Shown here: in pieces, positions 43,548-52,711 of the stretch | How the letters are laid out: each line of letters opens with the position of its first letter | Position numbering within the stretch: the stretch's first letter is position 1 | Translations under genes and position numbers: made by a program | Notes under the pieces: generated by a model | Told to the model about the DNA's origin: nothing | The model's database searches: none | The model's input: the letters and a program-made list of their open reading frames with translations, nothing else | Assembly: GCA_021775805.1 (NCBI GenBank) | Contig: JAJFHD010000011.1 | Location: forward strand, 118,606 to 182,605 | Source: Alphaproteobacteria bacterium | Lineage (GTDB): Bacteria; Pseudomonadota; Alphaproteobacteria; Rhizobiales; JAJFHC01 | Length of the DNA stretch: 64,000 bases | Reading direction: 5' to 3'

Positions 43548-44606
43548 ATGACACACGGCGCCCCGGCACAAACAGATGAACGCCGCGCCTTCTATAACCA
43601 GATTGACGGATTTTCCATGACGCCGCTATGGGAGGTGCTCGATGCTCTGGTGACGCCGGTGCCGGCGAGCCCGTGCCTGCCGCACCTGTGGCGTTACGAC
43701 GATGCCAGGCCTCATCTCATGAAGTCGGGGGAACTGATCACGGCGCAGGAAGCGGTGCGCCGTGTGCTGGTGCTGGAGAACCCGGGCATGCGCGGCGATT
43801 CCTGTGTGACGCGGTCTCTCTATGCCGGGCTCCAGCTCATATTGCCCGGCGAAGTGGCACCGGCCCATCGCCATACCCAGTCGGCGCTGAGGTTTGTGGT
43901 CGAAGGGCGCGGCGCCTATACGGCTGTCGATGGCGAGCGGCGGACGATGGAGCCGGGCGATTTCATCATCACCCCGTCGTGGACCTGGCACGATCACGGC
44001 AACCCGTCGGACGAGCCGGTGATCTGGCTCGATGGGCTCGACATTCCCGTGGTCCGCTTTCTGGACGCCGGTTTTGCAGAAAACCTTCCCGACGACACGC
44101 AACCGGTGACACACGACGAGGGGCGCTCCCTGACACGTTATGCCAATAACATGGTGCCTGTGGGCTACGAACCGGAGTCGCTGACGTCACCGATATTTGC
44201 CTACCCCTACGCCCAGTCGAGGGCGACATTGCATGATATGGCGCGTCATGAAAATCCCGATCCCGCCTATGGCTACAAGATGCATTTCATCAATCCGGTA
44301 ACAGGCGGATATGCCATGCCGACCATGGCCACATTCATGCAGTTTCTGCCTGCCGATACTCAGACCAGCACATATCGATCGACGGACGGGACCGTATACA
44401 GCGTGGTCGAGGGAGGTGGGGAGGCCGAGGTCGGAGAGGGAGACGACAGGGTCGTCATGGAGTTCGGGCCGCGCGATCACTTCGTGGTGCCGTCATGGGC
44501 CCCCAACCGTATCAAGGTGCGCGAAGATACCGTCCTGTTCAGTTTTTCGGACCGGCCGATGCAGAAGGCACTGGGACTCTGGCGCGAGGACCGCGGCAAT
44601 GCCTGA
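43548..44606 (+). CDS. Gentisate 1,2-dioxygenase
   Basis: A 352-residue bicupin dioxygenase. The first cupin has the iron-binding His pair in PAHRHTQSALRFVVEG and a late His in WTWHDHGN; a second cupin with GDDRVVMEFGPRDHFVVP lies near the C terminus. The enzyme opens gentisate between C1 and C2 to give maleylpyruvate. It follows the hydroxylase gene by 33 bases, with AGAGGGAGAA before the ATG, and overlaps the MarR gene. The next enzymes of the route (maleylpyruvate isomerase, fumarylpyruvate hydrolase) are not here. Confidence 0.93.
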   Translation: MTHGAPAQTDERRAFYNQIDGFSMTPLWEVLDALVTPVPASPCLPHLWRYDDARPHLMKSGELITAQEAVRRVLVLENPGMRGDSCVTRSLYAGLQLILPGEVAPAHRHTQSALRFVVEGRGAYTAVDGERRTMEPGDFIITPSWTWHDHGNPSDEPVIWLDGLDIPVVRFLDAGFAENLPDDTQPVTHDEGRSLTRYANNMVPVGYEPESLTSPIFAYPYAQSRATLHDMARHENPDPAYGYKMHFINPVTGGYAMPTMATFMQFLPADTQTSTYRSTDGTVYSVVEGGGEAEVGEGDDRVVMEFGPRDHFVVPSWAPNRIKVREDTVLFSFSDRPMQKALGLWREDRGNA

Positions 44607-45084
44607 CCAGGCAAGTGTTGCGGCTGGCGTGTTTGATGAAACATTGGATATGCCCGGCCACTTGCTGCGCCGGTGTCAGCAAATTGCCGTTTCGATATTT
44701 CTGACCGAATGTCGTGAGCTCGATCTCACGCCATTGCAGTTTGCCGTCCTCAGCGCCCTCGAACAGCACGAATCGCTCGACCAGGTTCGCCTGGCCGGAT
44801 TTGCCGCACTGGATCGCACGACCGTTGGTGTCGTGACCCGAAAACTCGAGGAGCGAGGTCTTGTCTCGCGCCGGCAATCGGTCAGGGACCGTCGCTCGGT
44901 TCTGATTGAATTGACCGCGGCCGGTCACGAGGTTCTGATGCGCGCGTTGCCAAAGGTACGGGCTGCACAAAGCCGCATTCTTGCGCCGCTTGGTCCAGAC
45001 GAGCAGGCCGCCTTCACGGAGATGCTGGCGCGCATTGCGAAGGTCAACAATGCCGCCAGCAGAGCTCCGTTGCGATCTTCGTAG
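44599..45084 (+). CDS. MarR family transcriptional regulator
   Basis: A 161-residue MarR-type regulator. The winged helix includes LTPLQFAVLSALEQ, RLAGFAALDRTTVGVVTRKLEERG and the wing RRQSVRDRRSVLIELT, in the standard order. The ATG at 44599 overlaps the dioxygenase stop by eight bases, so it is translated with the gentisate operon. Local control by an aromatic ligand, as with other MarR proteins beside aromatic operons, is the likely role. Confidence 0.92.
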   Translation: MPDQASVAAGVFDETLDMPGHLLRRCQQIAVSIFLTECRELDLTPLQFAVLSALEQHESLDQVRLAGFAALDRTTVGVVTRKLEERGLVSRRQSVRDRRSVLIELTAAGHEVLMRALPKVRAAQSRILAPLGPDEQAAFTEMLARIAKVNNAASRAPLRSS

Positions 45085-45117
45085 GACCCTCCCTCGTAGA
45101 AGACCAAGCCCGGACCA

Positions 45118-46107
45118 TCAGGCCGATTGTGTTTTGCGCTGGATGATCTGCTTGCCGAAGGCGCTGCCGGCAAGGTCGACCATAAGTTCGGCACTGCGGT
45201 TATGCTCGTCGAGGCACGGGTTGAGTTCGACCAGATCAAGCGATCCCAGAAGTCCGGACTCGTGGATCATTTCCATGCAGATGTGGGCCTCGCGGTAGGT
45301 GGCGCCGCCGGGCACGGTTGTGCCGACGCCGGGAGCAAGCGATGGATCGAGCATGTCGACATCGAAACTCACATGCAGGTGACCGCCGGTCTGCGCTACC
45401 CGGTCGAGAATTGTGCGCATAACCGACACCATGCCGTGTTCGTCGATCGTGCGCATGTCGAAGACGTTGGCGCCACTGTCGACGACCCGTGCCTTTTCTA
45501 TCGGATCAACCGAGCGTATGCCGGCGAGGTAGATGTTTGTCGGGTCGATCAGTTGCGGCTGAGTGCCGATGTTGAGCTGGTCCGCATCGATGGCGCCGCA
45601 CAGGATTGCCAGCGGCATACCGTGGATGTTGCCGGAAGGAGAGATGTCGGGCGTGTTGAAGTCGGCGTGGGCATCGAGCCACAGGACCGAGACCGGCGTA
45701 TCGGTTCTCGCACAGTGTTCGGCGACGCCGGCGATCGAGCCGATTGACAGGCTGTGGTCGCCGCCCAAAATGACCGGTTTGTGGCCGATGTCGAGAACGT
45801 GGCGGACCTTGTCGCGAATGTTGCGCGACCATTCGGCAACTTCCGGCAGATGGCGAAACCCGTTTACCGGATCGGACTGGGGGTTGCGCGGGCCTGCCAC
45901 GTCGCCATGATCGACGACATTGTGTCCAAGCTCGCCAAAAGCCTGTTCGATGCCCGCAATGCGGAGCGCCTCCGGCCCCAGGCTGGCGCCACGGCGTCCG
46001 GCGCCGACGTCGATCGGGGCGCCGATCAGACCCAGCGGTCTTGCCACTTTGGTTGCGTTTTCCAGCTTTTGCTCTGTGGATTGATGTTTCATATGCTGAA
46101 TACCCAT
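45118..46107 (-). CDS. rocF: Arginase
   Basis: A 329-residue ureohydrolase. All manganese-ligand motifs are present: GGDHSLSIG, WLDAHADFNT and SFDVDMLDPSLAP, with the substrate motif NIHGMPLA between. The HGMP and D-x-N spacing favour arginase rather than agmatinase. It produces ornithine and urea from arginine. GGAG lies six bases before the ATG at 46107; a second ATG at 46092 is possible. It is divergent from an Lrp-type regulator gene, the common arrangement for arginine catabolism genes in alphaproteobacteria. Confidence 0.95.
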   Translation of the reverse strand: MGIQHMKHQSTEQKLENATKVARPLGLIGAPIDVGAGRRGASLGPEALRIAGIEQAFGELGHNVVDHGDVAGPRNPQSDPVNGFRHLPEVAEWSRNIRDKVRHVLDIGHKPVILGGDHSLSIGSIAGVAEHCARTDTPVSVLWLDAHADFNTPDISPSGNIHGMPLAILCGAIDADQLNIGTQPQLIDPTNIYLAGIRSVDPIEKARVVDSGANVFDMRTIDEHGMVSVMRTILDRVAQTGGHLHVSFDVDMLDPSLAPGVGTTVPGGATYREAHICMEMIHESGLLGSLDLVELNPCLDEHNRSAELMVDLAGSAFGKQIIQRKTQSA

Positions 46108-46247
46108 GTGGGACTCCGTTTGCGTTGTGCTTGATTGCTATTGGGGGCGATAATGTCAGATGTGTCGCAAAATGGGCTGGCGAATGTGGTGGGGATGGCG
46201 GCAGATTCTGCGGCTTGACCGGCCCCCGGCAAAAGGAAGTGTTGGAC

Positions 46248-46745
46248 ATGGCAAAAGGGACCGTTCGTCTGGATCGCATCGACCTGAAGATTCTCGGTGT
46301 TCTCCAGACCGATGCGCGAATCACGAACCAGGCGCTTTCCGACAAAGTTGGCCTTTCGCCAAGTCCATGTCTTCAGCGGGTCAAGCGGCTGGAACAGGAG
46401 GGGCTGATAACGGGATACCTTGGACAGATTGATCTCGGACGGCTTGCCCGTACGATCTCGGTGATTGCGACCGTGACGCTGGCCAGTCACAGCCAGGACG
46501 ATTTTGACGCCTTTGAAGCGGCTGTCGCCGATGTGCCCGAACTGGTCGATTGTTTCAAAGTCAGCGGCCAGTTCGATTACTTCATGCGGTTCGTGTGTCC
46601 TGACATCACGACCTATGAGCAGATCAGCGACGGTTTGGTTCGCAACGGTCCCGAGGGCATCCGTGTCAGCAGTCACGTGGTGTTGCGGGTGACGAAACAG
46701 TTTGACGGTTACCCTGTTGAACAACTTGTCACATTCGATTGTTAA
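46248..46745 (+). CDS. Lrp/AsnC family transcriptional regulator
   Basis: A 165-residue regulator. An N-terminal HTH (LDRIDLKILGVLQTDARITNQ, VGLSPSPCLQRVKRLEQEG) is joined to the RAM ligand domain (SGQFDYFMRFVCPD). The ATG at 46248 has AAAAGGAAG upstream; the longer frame has no family features. It is divergent from arginase over 140 bases and probably activates it in response to arginine or ornithine, as known relatives do. Confidence 0.92.
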   Translation: MAKGTVRLDRIDLKILGVLQTDARITNQALSDKVGLSPSPCLQRVKRLEQEGLITGYLGQIDLGRLARTISVIATVTLASHSQDDFDAFEAAVADVPELVDCFKVSGQFDYFMRFVCPDITTYEQISDGLVRNGPEGIRVSSHVVLRVTKQFDGYPVEQLVTFDC

Positions 46746-46839
46746 TATAATATAATTTGACGGTTCGAGGCCGCCGTTTCACAGTGGTGGTTTCAATCCC
46801 GAGATCGAGAGTTTCACTTGGGTAAACAGGGAGAAAATA

Positions 46840-48438
46840 ATGGGAAGCCTAAAGGAACTGAAATACAAACTGGGGAAGGGTCTGATTGACCGGCGCCAGT
46901 TCATGCAAGGGGCGCTCGCCGCGGGCGCCACATTCACTGTGGCAAACACCATTGCATCAGGCATAGCAAAAGCCGCACCAAAGAAGGGCGGGCACTACGT
47001 TCAGGGCCTGACCGGCGGTGGTACGGGCGATGTGCTCGATCCGGCCCAGACGCTTGACTCGTTCATGATCAACGTCAGCGCCGGACAGCTTCGTAACAAC
47101 CTGACTGAAATCGGCCCCGATGGCCAGATCAGGGGCGAGCTTGCAGAAAGCTGGGAGCCATCAGACGATGCCGTGACCTGGGTCTTCAACCTGCGCAAGG
47201 GTGTCGAATTCCATAACGGCAAGACCATGGAAGCCAAGGACGTGGTTGCCTCGCTCAACCATCACCGGGGCGAGACGACCAAGTCAGCCGCCAAAGGCAT
47301 CGTCAAGCCGATCAAGGACATCAAGGCCGACGGCAAGGACAAGGTGGTTGTTGAACTGGAAGGTGGCAATGCCGACTTCCCGTTCCTGGTGAGCGATTAT
47401 CACCTCACGATCTGCCCGTCCAAGGACGACGGCACGATGGAATGGGAATCCGGTGCCGGTACCGGCGGTTATGTGCTTGAGAAGTTCGAGCCTGGCGTAT
47501 CGGCGAAATTGAAGCGGAATCCGAACTACTGGAAGGAAAACGCCGCATTCTTCGATTCGGTCGAGAACCTGTTCATCGCCGATGCCGGTGCGCGAACCAA
47601 CGCGTTGCGGTCCGGTCAGATTCACTCGATGTCGAACCTCGACCTGAAGACCGTGCATCTGCTCAAGCGTGAAGCGGAGATCCAGGTGTTCCCGTCATTC
47701 GGTAACAAACATGCAACTTTGCCTATGCTGTCGAATGCCCCACCATTCGACAACAACGAGGTTCGCCTGGCGCTCAAATATTCTATCAACCGGCAGGAAA
47801 TGCTCGATAAGATCGTCAAGGGTCAGGGCGAACTGGGCAATGACAGCCCTGTCGGTCCGGCCAACATCTACCGGGCAACTGCAGATGAAATGCCTCAGCG
47901 GCCTTACGATCCGGAAAAGGCCAAATTCCACCTCAAGAAGGCCGGCCACGACGGGAACTTCCAACTGCACCTTGCCGATACGGCTTTCGAAGGGGCGGTC
48001 GATGCCGGTCAGCTTTACACTGAATCCGCGAAAGCAGCGGGGATCAATATCAAGATCGTTCGCGAACCCAATGACGGTTACTGGTCAAATGTCTGGCTCA
48101 AGAAGCCCTGGTCGGGCAGCTACTGGGGCGGACGTCCGACGGAAGACTGGATCTTCTCGCAGATCTATTCCTCGGGTGCGGACTGGAACGAATCGAAGTG
48201 GGAGCATGAGAAGTTCAACAAGTTGCTGGTTGAAGCCCGCGCCGAACTTGATCCGAAAAAACGCCGCGCCATTTACGTGGAAATGCAACAAATCCTCCAC
48301 ACAGAAGGCGGGTCCATCATTCCGCTGTTCATGGCTTACACCCATGCTGCGAGCAAAAAGATCATGCTGCCGGAACAGATGGCAAGCAACTGGGAGCTCG
48401 ATGGCCACAAGAATGCTGAACGCTGGTCGTTCGCATAG
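46840..48438 (+). CDS. ABC transporter substrate-binding protein, family 5 (peptide/nickel type), Tat-exported
   Basis: A 532-residue extracellular solute-binding protein. Residues 17-40 form a Tat-type signal (DRRQFMQGALAAGATF), unusual for cytosol-to-periplasm sorting in this family but seen in alphaproteobacteria. The mature protein has the expected LRKGVEFHNGKTMEAKDVVASL segment and a C-terminal LHTEGGSIIPLF. No permease or ATPase gene is adjacent, so it is an orphan receptor in this window. Its position after the arginase regulator suggests uptake of peptides or amino compounds, but this is only inferred. Confidence 0.9.
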   Translation: MGSLKELKYKLGKGLIDRRQFMQGALAAGATFTVANTIASGIAKAAPKKGGHYVQGLTGGGTGDVLDPAQTLDSFMINVSAGQLRNNLTEIGPDGQIRGELAESWEPSDDAVTWVFNLRKGVEFHNGKTMEAKDVVASLNHHRGETTKSAAKGIVKPIKDIKADGKDKVVVELEGGNADFPFLVSDYHLTICPSKDDGTMEWESGAGTGGYVLEKFEPGVSAKLKRNPNYWKENAAFFDSVENLFIADAGARTNALRSGQIHSMSNLDLKTVHLLKREAEIQVFPSFGNKHATLPMLSNAPPFDNNEVRLALKYSINRQEMLDKIVKGQGELGNDSPVGPANIYRATADEMPQRPYDPEKAKFHLKKAGHDGNFQLHLADTAFEGAVDAGQLYTESAKAAGINIKIVREPNDGYWSNVWLKKPWSGSYWGGRPTEDWIFSQIYSSGADWNESKWEHEKFNKLLVEARAELDPKKRRAIYVEMQQILHTEGGSIIPLFMAYTHAASKKIMLPEQMASNWELDGHKNAERWSFA

Positions 48439-48853
48439 AACTAATCAAACACTCGTGACCCGTCACGAGTCTTAGAGCACGACGATACCTCGCATCATCA
48501 TCCCGATGGTGCGAGGTATTGATTTTTGGGGCATATTATGCCTAGCTAACTAGGGCCATCTGATGGACTTACCGGAAAATCGTGGCCCGAAAGGTGCGGT
48601 TGAAGGAGCTCTTAGAGAACGGAACTAGCTAGGATTTCCAGACAAACTCAGTTGTCTGTCGTCAAACGGGGTTGCGATTGAGTTTTACAGTTTCCTGCTG
48701 TTTCCGTCTGAATGTCGTACAAAATGCGCCAATTCATGTGCGGACCTGGCCCTTCGAGCAGAAGTACCGTCATCTCCCTAAAAACACTGGATTGGTTCAC
48801 ACCCGAATGGTCTCGGATGTGTAATTTTGTTATCCCAGTTGGAAGAGGGAAAT
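48439..48853. other. Intergenic region with terminator and cspA leader
   Basis: These 415 bases hold two hairpins just after the binding-protein gene, a perfect 9-base inverted repeat at 48451-48470 and the terminator at 48485. The rest, up to the cold-shock gene, has only very short frames. The final part is probably the cspA promoter and 5' leader, which is often structured and long. Confidence 0.6.
48485..48528 (+). terminator. Rho-independent terminator after binding-protein gene
   Basis: ATACCTCGCATCATC pairs with GATGGTGCGAGGTAT through 15 positions with a single G-T wobble, around a five-base loop, and is followed by TGATTTTT. It is placed about 50 bases after the stop codon. Confidence 0.8.
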
Positions 48854-49063
48854 ATGCCAAAGGGAACAGTGAAGTGGTTCAATCCTGAAAAAGGATACGG
48901 TTTTATTGCACAGGAAGATGGGTCGACTGATGCGTTCGTTCACATCTCCGCAGTGGAACAATCCGGTCTGTCAGGACTGAACGAAGGGCAGGAAGTCGAA
49001 TATGAACTAGCGCCCGGGCGAAATGGAAAAATGGCAGCACAAAACCTGAAGGTTTCCGGTTGA
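48854..49063 (+). CDS. cspA: Cold-shock protein
   Basis: A 69-residue single cold-shock domain. Both RNA-binding motifs are intact: RNP1 in KGYGFIA and RNP2 in DAFVHIS, with MPKGTVKWFNPEKG at the start. It binds single-stranded nucleic acids and acts as an RNA chaperone. GAGGGAAAT leads directly into the ATG at 48854; the frame is open nine codons earlier without family similarity. A strong terminator follows at 49188. Confidence 0.95.
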   Translation: MPKGTVKWFNPEKGYGFIAQEDGSTDAFVHISAVEQSGLSGLNEGQEVEYELAPGRNGKMAAQNLKVSG

Positions 49064-49392
49064 AGCCGTGCTCCGACCGGCTGGATTCATTTTCGGAATC
49101 TGCCGGTATTGCTGAAAACTGACGCAGGCATCAGTGCAGACAACGTTCACGCTGATGCCAGTGATCTGATTGAGCCATTGCTCAGAGAGAGCGACCGTGT
49201 CTTGCGGTCGCTCTTTTCTTTTGCTGATGGCTTCAAAAAACTGACGAACAGAAAATGACCACAGGAATTGCAACCGCGGATAACAGTTGTAGTTGACTCC
49301 AGCGGCTGCTTTCTCAATCGTGGCCGTTCGGATTGTGCAATTTGGACGGCAACTGCGGGACGCAAGGGGACTTCAGAAATTGAAGAACAACA
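49064..49392. other. Intergenic region between cspA and eutB
   Basis: These 329 bases contain the cspA terminator at 49188-49222. The rest has no supported gene and probably carries the promoter of the ectoine-breakdown operon. Confidence 0.6.
49188..49222 (+). terminator. Rho-independent terminator after cspA
   Basis: A perfect ten-pair stem (AGAGCGACCG / CGGTCGCTCT) with a seven-base loop is followed by TTTCTTTT. It lies about 125 bases after the cspA stop, so the transcript has a long 3' end. Confidence 0.9.
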
Positions 49393-50388
49393 ATGACGGG
49401 TGACATGGTTGATCTCGATGAGGTCACCGCGGCAAGGGTTCGCATTCGGGACCGGGTCAGGATAACGCCGGTGGAGGCGTCTGAGCGCCTCAGTGCCAGG
49501 GCGGGTGTGCCGGTGATCCTTAAACTCGAACACCAGCAACGCACCGGAAGTTTCAAGCTGCGTGGTGCAACCAATGCTGTTCTCGGGCTGACGCAGGAGC
49601 AGCGGGAAAGAGGCGTCGTCGGTGTGTCGACCGGTAACCACGGGCGCGGGCTTGCGTCGGCGGCGCACGATGCCGGGGTGCACTGCATTATCTGCATGTC
49701 CAACCTGGTGCCTCAGAACAAGATAGACGGTATCAAGAGCCATGGGGCGGAAGTGCGCATCGTTGGCTCTTCCCAAGATGATGCACAGGTCGAAGTGGAT
49801 CGGCTTGTGAAGGAAGATGGCATGACGATGCTGCCACCCTTCGATCATCGCAATATCATTGCCGGCCAGGGCACGCTCGGTCTCGAGATTCTGGAGCAGG
49901 TACCCGAAGCGGAAACCATCGTGGTTCCGGTTTCAGGTGGGGGACTGGTTTCCGGCCTGGCCCTTGCGGCAAAGGCGCAACGGCCGGAGGTGCGGGTGAT
50001 CGGCGTTTCCATGGAACGCGGGGCGGCGATGTATGAATGCCAGAAAGCCGGTCGGCCGATCCACGTGGAAGAATGCGCCACCCTGGCGGATTCTCTCGGC
50101 GGTGGGATTGGTCTCGACAACGTCTACACCTTTCCCATGGTTCGCGATCTGGTCGACGATCTCGTGCTCGTCAGCGAAGGGCAGATTGCCCAGGCGATCC
50201 GGCACGCGTATTGGCATGAACGCCAGATCGTCGAGGGCAGCGGCTCGGTTGGCATCGCGGCAATCGAAGCCGGTCTTGTTACGGGTGAAGGGCCGATTGT
50301 CGTCCTGACCAGCGGCGGCAATATCGACATGGGTCTGCATCACCGGATTGTTTCGGGCGAAGACGTTGATGTAACGGCCGAAAGCTAG
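49393..50388 (+). CDS. eutB: Hydroxyectoine utilization dehydratase (threonine dehydratase-like)
   Basis: A 331-residue fold-type II PLP enzyme. The PLP Lys is in TGSFKLRGA, the substrate loop is STGNHGRGLA, and the Gly-rich phosphate loop is SGGGLVSGLA. On its own it would be called a threonine/serine dehydratase, but its order with an ornithine-cyclodeaminase-like gene and an ectoine hydrolase matches eutB of hydroxyectoine breakdown, where it converts the hydroxylated intermediate. It is first in the operon, 12 bases before eutC. Confidence 0.85.
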   Translation: MTGDMVDLDEVTAARVRIRDRVRITPVEASERLSARAGVPVILKLEHQQRTGSFKLRGATNAVLGLTQEQRERGVVGVSTGNHGRGLASAAHDAGVHCIICMSNLVPQNKIDGIKSHGAEVRIVGSSQDDAQVEVDRLVKEDGMTMLPPFDHRNIIAGQGTLGLEILEQVPEAETIVVPVSGGGLVSGLALAAKAQRPEVRVIGVSMERGAAMYECQKAGRPIHVEECATLADSLGGGIGLDNVYTFPMVRDLVDDLVLVSEGQIAQAIRHAYWHERQIVEGSGSVGIAAIEAGLVTGEGPIVVLTSGGNIDMGLHHRIVSGEDVDVTAES

Positions 50389-50400
50389 GAAGAGATCACG

Positions 50401-51393
50401 ATGGCAATTATTAGGGTTTTGACGGAAGCCGATCTGCAAGGACAGGTGCGCCTTGACGAGAATGCAGTGACGTGCGTGGAAAGTGCCTTCAGTGCGCTGG
50501 CATCAGGTGGTGTCGTGATGCCGCCGATCCTGAGGCTCGACATTCACGAAAACAACGGCGAGGTCGACGTCAAGACAGCCTACGTGCCTGGTCTCGACAG
50601 TTTCGCGATCAAGATATCGCCCGGGTTCTTCGACAATCCAGCGATCGGTCTGCCGAGTACCAACGGACTCATGGTGTTGTTCAGTGCAAAAACCGGCCTG
50701 GTGGAAGCCCTGCTTCTTGACAACGGTTATCTGACGGATGTGCGAACGGCAGCAGCCGGTGCCGTCGCCGCGCGGTGCCTCAGTCGAGAGGACTCCGAAA
50801 CAGCAGCAATCTTTGGTGCCGGAGCCCAGGCCAAGCTGCAACTGGAAGCCCTGACGCTGGTCAGGCCGATCAGGCAAGCTCGCATCTGGGGACGCCGGCA
50901 CGACGCGGCGCAAGAAACAGCGGCGGCGTTGTCGGAAAAACTGGGTTTTGAAGTCAGTGCCATCGACGAGCCGGAAGAAGCGGTTCGCGGTGCCGATATC
51001 GTGGTCACCTCAACGCCTTCCACCGAACCTCTCCTCAAGGCTGACTGGCTGGAAGCCGGCCAGCATGTGACGGCGATGGGATCGGATGCCGAGCACAAGA
51101 ACGAACTGGAACCCGCCATATTGAAGCGTGCCGATCAATACGTCTGCGACCGGTATTCCCAGTGTGCAACACTTGGTGAGCTTCACCATGCCATTGCGGC
51201 GGGCAGTGTCAGCAAGGACGCGGAATTTCCGGAACTGGGTGACGTTATCGCGGGCAAGCACCCGGGACGCATTTCAGAAGACCAGCTCACGGTCTGCGAT
51301 CTAACCGGCACGGGGGTTCAGGACACGGCAATTGCCACCTTTGCACGCGAGCGTTGCGACGCTGCAGGCATTGGTTCGCAATTCAATTCATGA
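50401..51393 (+). CDS. eutC: Ectoine utilization protein EutC (ornithine cyclodeaminase family)
   Basis: A 330-residue protein of the ornithine cyclodeaminase/mu-crystallin family. The family features are MPPILRLDIHENNGEVDVKT, FAIKISPGF, the NGLMVLFSAKTG region and the dinucleotide loop FGAGAQAKLQLEAL at about 137-150. In ectoine-using bacteria EutC works with EutB on the hydroxyectoine-derived intermediate. GGAAGAG precedes the ATG. The doeA gene follows after 46 bases. Confidence 0.88.
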   Translation: MAIIRVLTEADLQGQVRLDENAVTCVESAFSALASGGVVMPPILRLDIHENNGEVDVKTAYVPGLDSFAIKISPGFFDNPAIGLPSTNGLMVLFSAKTGLVEALLLDNGYLTDVRTAAAGAVAARCLSREDSETAAIFGAGAQAKLQLEALTLVRPIRQARIWGRRHDAAQETAAALSEKLGFEVSAIDEPEEAVRGADIVVTSTPSTEPLLKADWLEAGQHVTAMGSDAEHKNELEPAILKRADQYVCDRYSQCATLGELHHAIAAGSVSKDAEFPELGDVIAGKHPGRISEDQLTVCDLTGTGVQDTAIATFARERCDAAGIGSQFNS

Positions 51394-51439
51394 CTTACGG
51401 ACAACTTCACTTACAAAAAACAATCGGGCAGGGAACATC

Positions 51440-52621
51440 ATGACGGACGTGGAGCTGAATTTCACGAAGGAAGAATACGAACAGCGCATTGCCAAGACGC
51501 GGGCCGCGATGGTCGCGAAGGGTGTGGAGTTGATGATCATCGCCGACCCGTCGAACATGTCGTGGCTAACGGGTTATGACGGGTGGTCGTTCTATGTGCA
51601 CCAGGCAGTGGTTCTGGGCCTCGACGGCGATCCGGTCTGGTTCGGCCGGGGCATGGACGCCAATGGCGCCAAGCGGACCGTGTTCATGGGGCACGACGAC
51701 ATCATCGGTTATCCCGATCACTATGTGCAGTCCACTGAACGCCATCCCATGGACTATCTGTCGGCGCGCCTCCAGGAACGGGGCTGGGACAAACTGGCGA
51801 CCGGCGTCGAGATGGACAATTACTATTTTTCTGCAGCCGCTTTTGCGTCGTTGCAGAAGAACCTGCCCAACGCGACGTTCAAGGATGCGACGGGGCTTGT
51901 TAACTGGCAACGGTCGGTAAAGTCACCTGCCGAGATCGAGTTCATGCGTCGGGCGGCACGGATCGTAGAGGCCATGCATGCCAAGATCTTCGAACTGGTC
52001 GAGCCCGGGTTGAAGAAGAATGACCTGGTTGCGGAAATCTATCACACCTCGATTGCCGGCGCCGATGGATATGGCGGCGACTATTGTGCATTCGTGCCGA
52101 TGCTGCCGTCAGGTATCGACGCCACGGCGCCCCATCTGACGTGGGATGAGAAACCTTTCAAGTCGGGCGAAGGTACGTTCTTTGAAATCGGCGGCTGTTA
52201 TCGTCGTTATCATTGTCCGCTGTCGCGCACGGTCTATCTGGGCCGGCCACCGCAGAAGTTCCTTGATGCCGAGAAGGCCGTGCTCGAAGCTACCGCTGCC
52301 GGGCTCGACAAGGCGAAACCAGGCAACACCTGTGAGGACGTCGCCATTGCCTTTTATCAGACGCTCGGAAAGTTCGGTTTCGAAAAGGACAGCCGTGTCG
52401 GTTATTCGATCGGCCTTTCCTATCCGCCTGATTGGGGCGAGCGTACCATGAGCCTGCGGGCGGGCGATCTGACGGAACTCGAGCCTGGCATGTGTATCCA
52501 CTTCATGCCCGCACTTTGGCTGGACGACGGCGGCCTGGAGATCACCGAAAGCATCCTGATCACGGACACCGGAATGGAATGCCTGGCCGATGTGCCGCGC
52601 AAACTTGTCATCAAGGACTAG
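51440..52621 (+). CDS. doeA: Ectoine hydrolase
   Basis: A 393-residue protein of the M24 pita-bread fold. The N-terminal domain has ADPSNMSWLTGYDGWSFYVHQ, characteristic of DoeA (EutD), which opens the ectoine ring to N-acetyl-diaminobutyrate. Metal-binding positions of true M24 peptidases are altered (FFEIGGCYRRYHCPLSRTV), as usual for this hydrolase group. The frame opens earlier, inside eutC; ATG 51440 after AGGGAACATC is the family start. The DoeB deacetylase and later genes of the route are absent from the window. Confidence 0.92.
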   Translation: MTDVELNFTKEEYEQRIAKTRAAMVAKGVELMIIADPSNMSWLTGYDGWSFYVHQAVVLGLDGDPVWFGRGMDANGAKRTVFMGHDDIIGYPDHYVQSTERHPMDYLSARLQERGWDKLATGVEMDNYYFSAAAFASLQKNLPNATFKDATGLVNWQRSVKSPAEIEFMRRAARIVEAMHAKIFELVEPGLKKNDLVAEIYHTSIAGADGYGGDYCAFVPMLPSGIDATAPHLTWDEKPFKSGEGTFFEIGGCYRRYHCPLSRTVYLGRPPQKFLDAEKAVLEATAAGLDKAKPGNTCEDVAIAFYQTLGKFGFEKDSRVGYSIGLSYPPDWGERTMSLRAGDLTELEPGMCIHFMPALWLDDGGLEITESILITDTGMECLADVPRKLVIKD

Positions 52622-52711
52622 GTGTGAGTTTTCAGAACCCGATTGTGCCGAGCACGGGCCCCTTCGCCTGCCTTGAAGCCGCGGCCAAAGATTGCAAATG
52701 CCGAACACAAG

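Noticed and set aside
48563..48628. 21-codon open frame upstream of cspA
   Set aside because: Very short, no clear ribosome site; probably part of the leader region.
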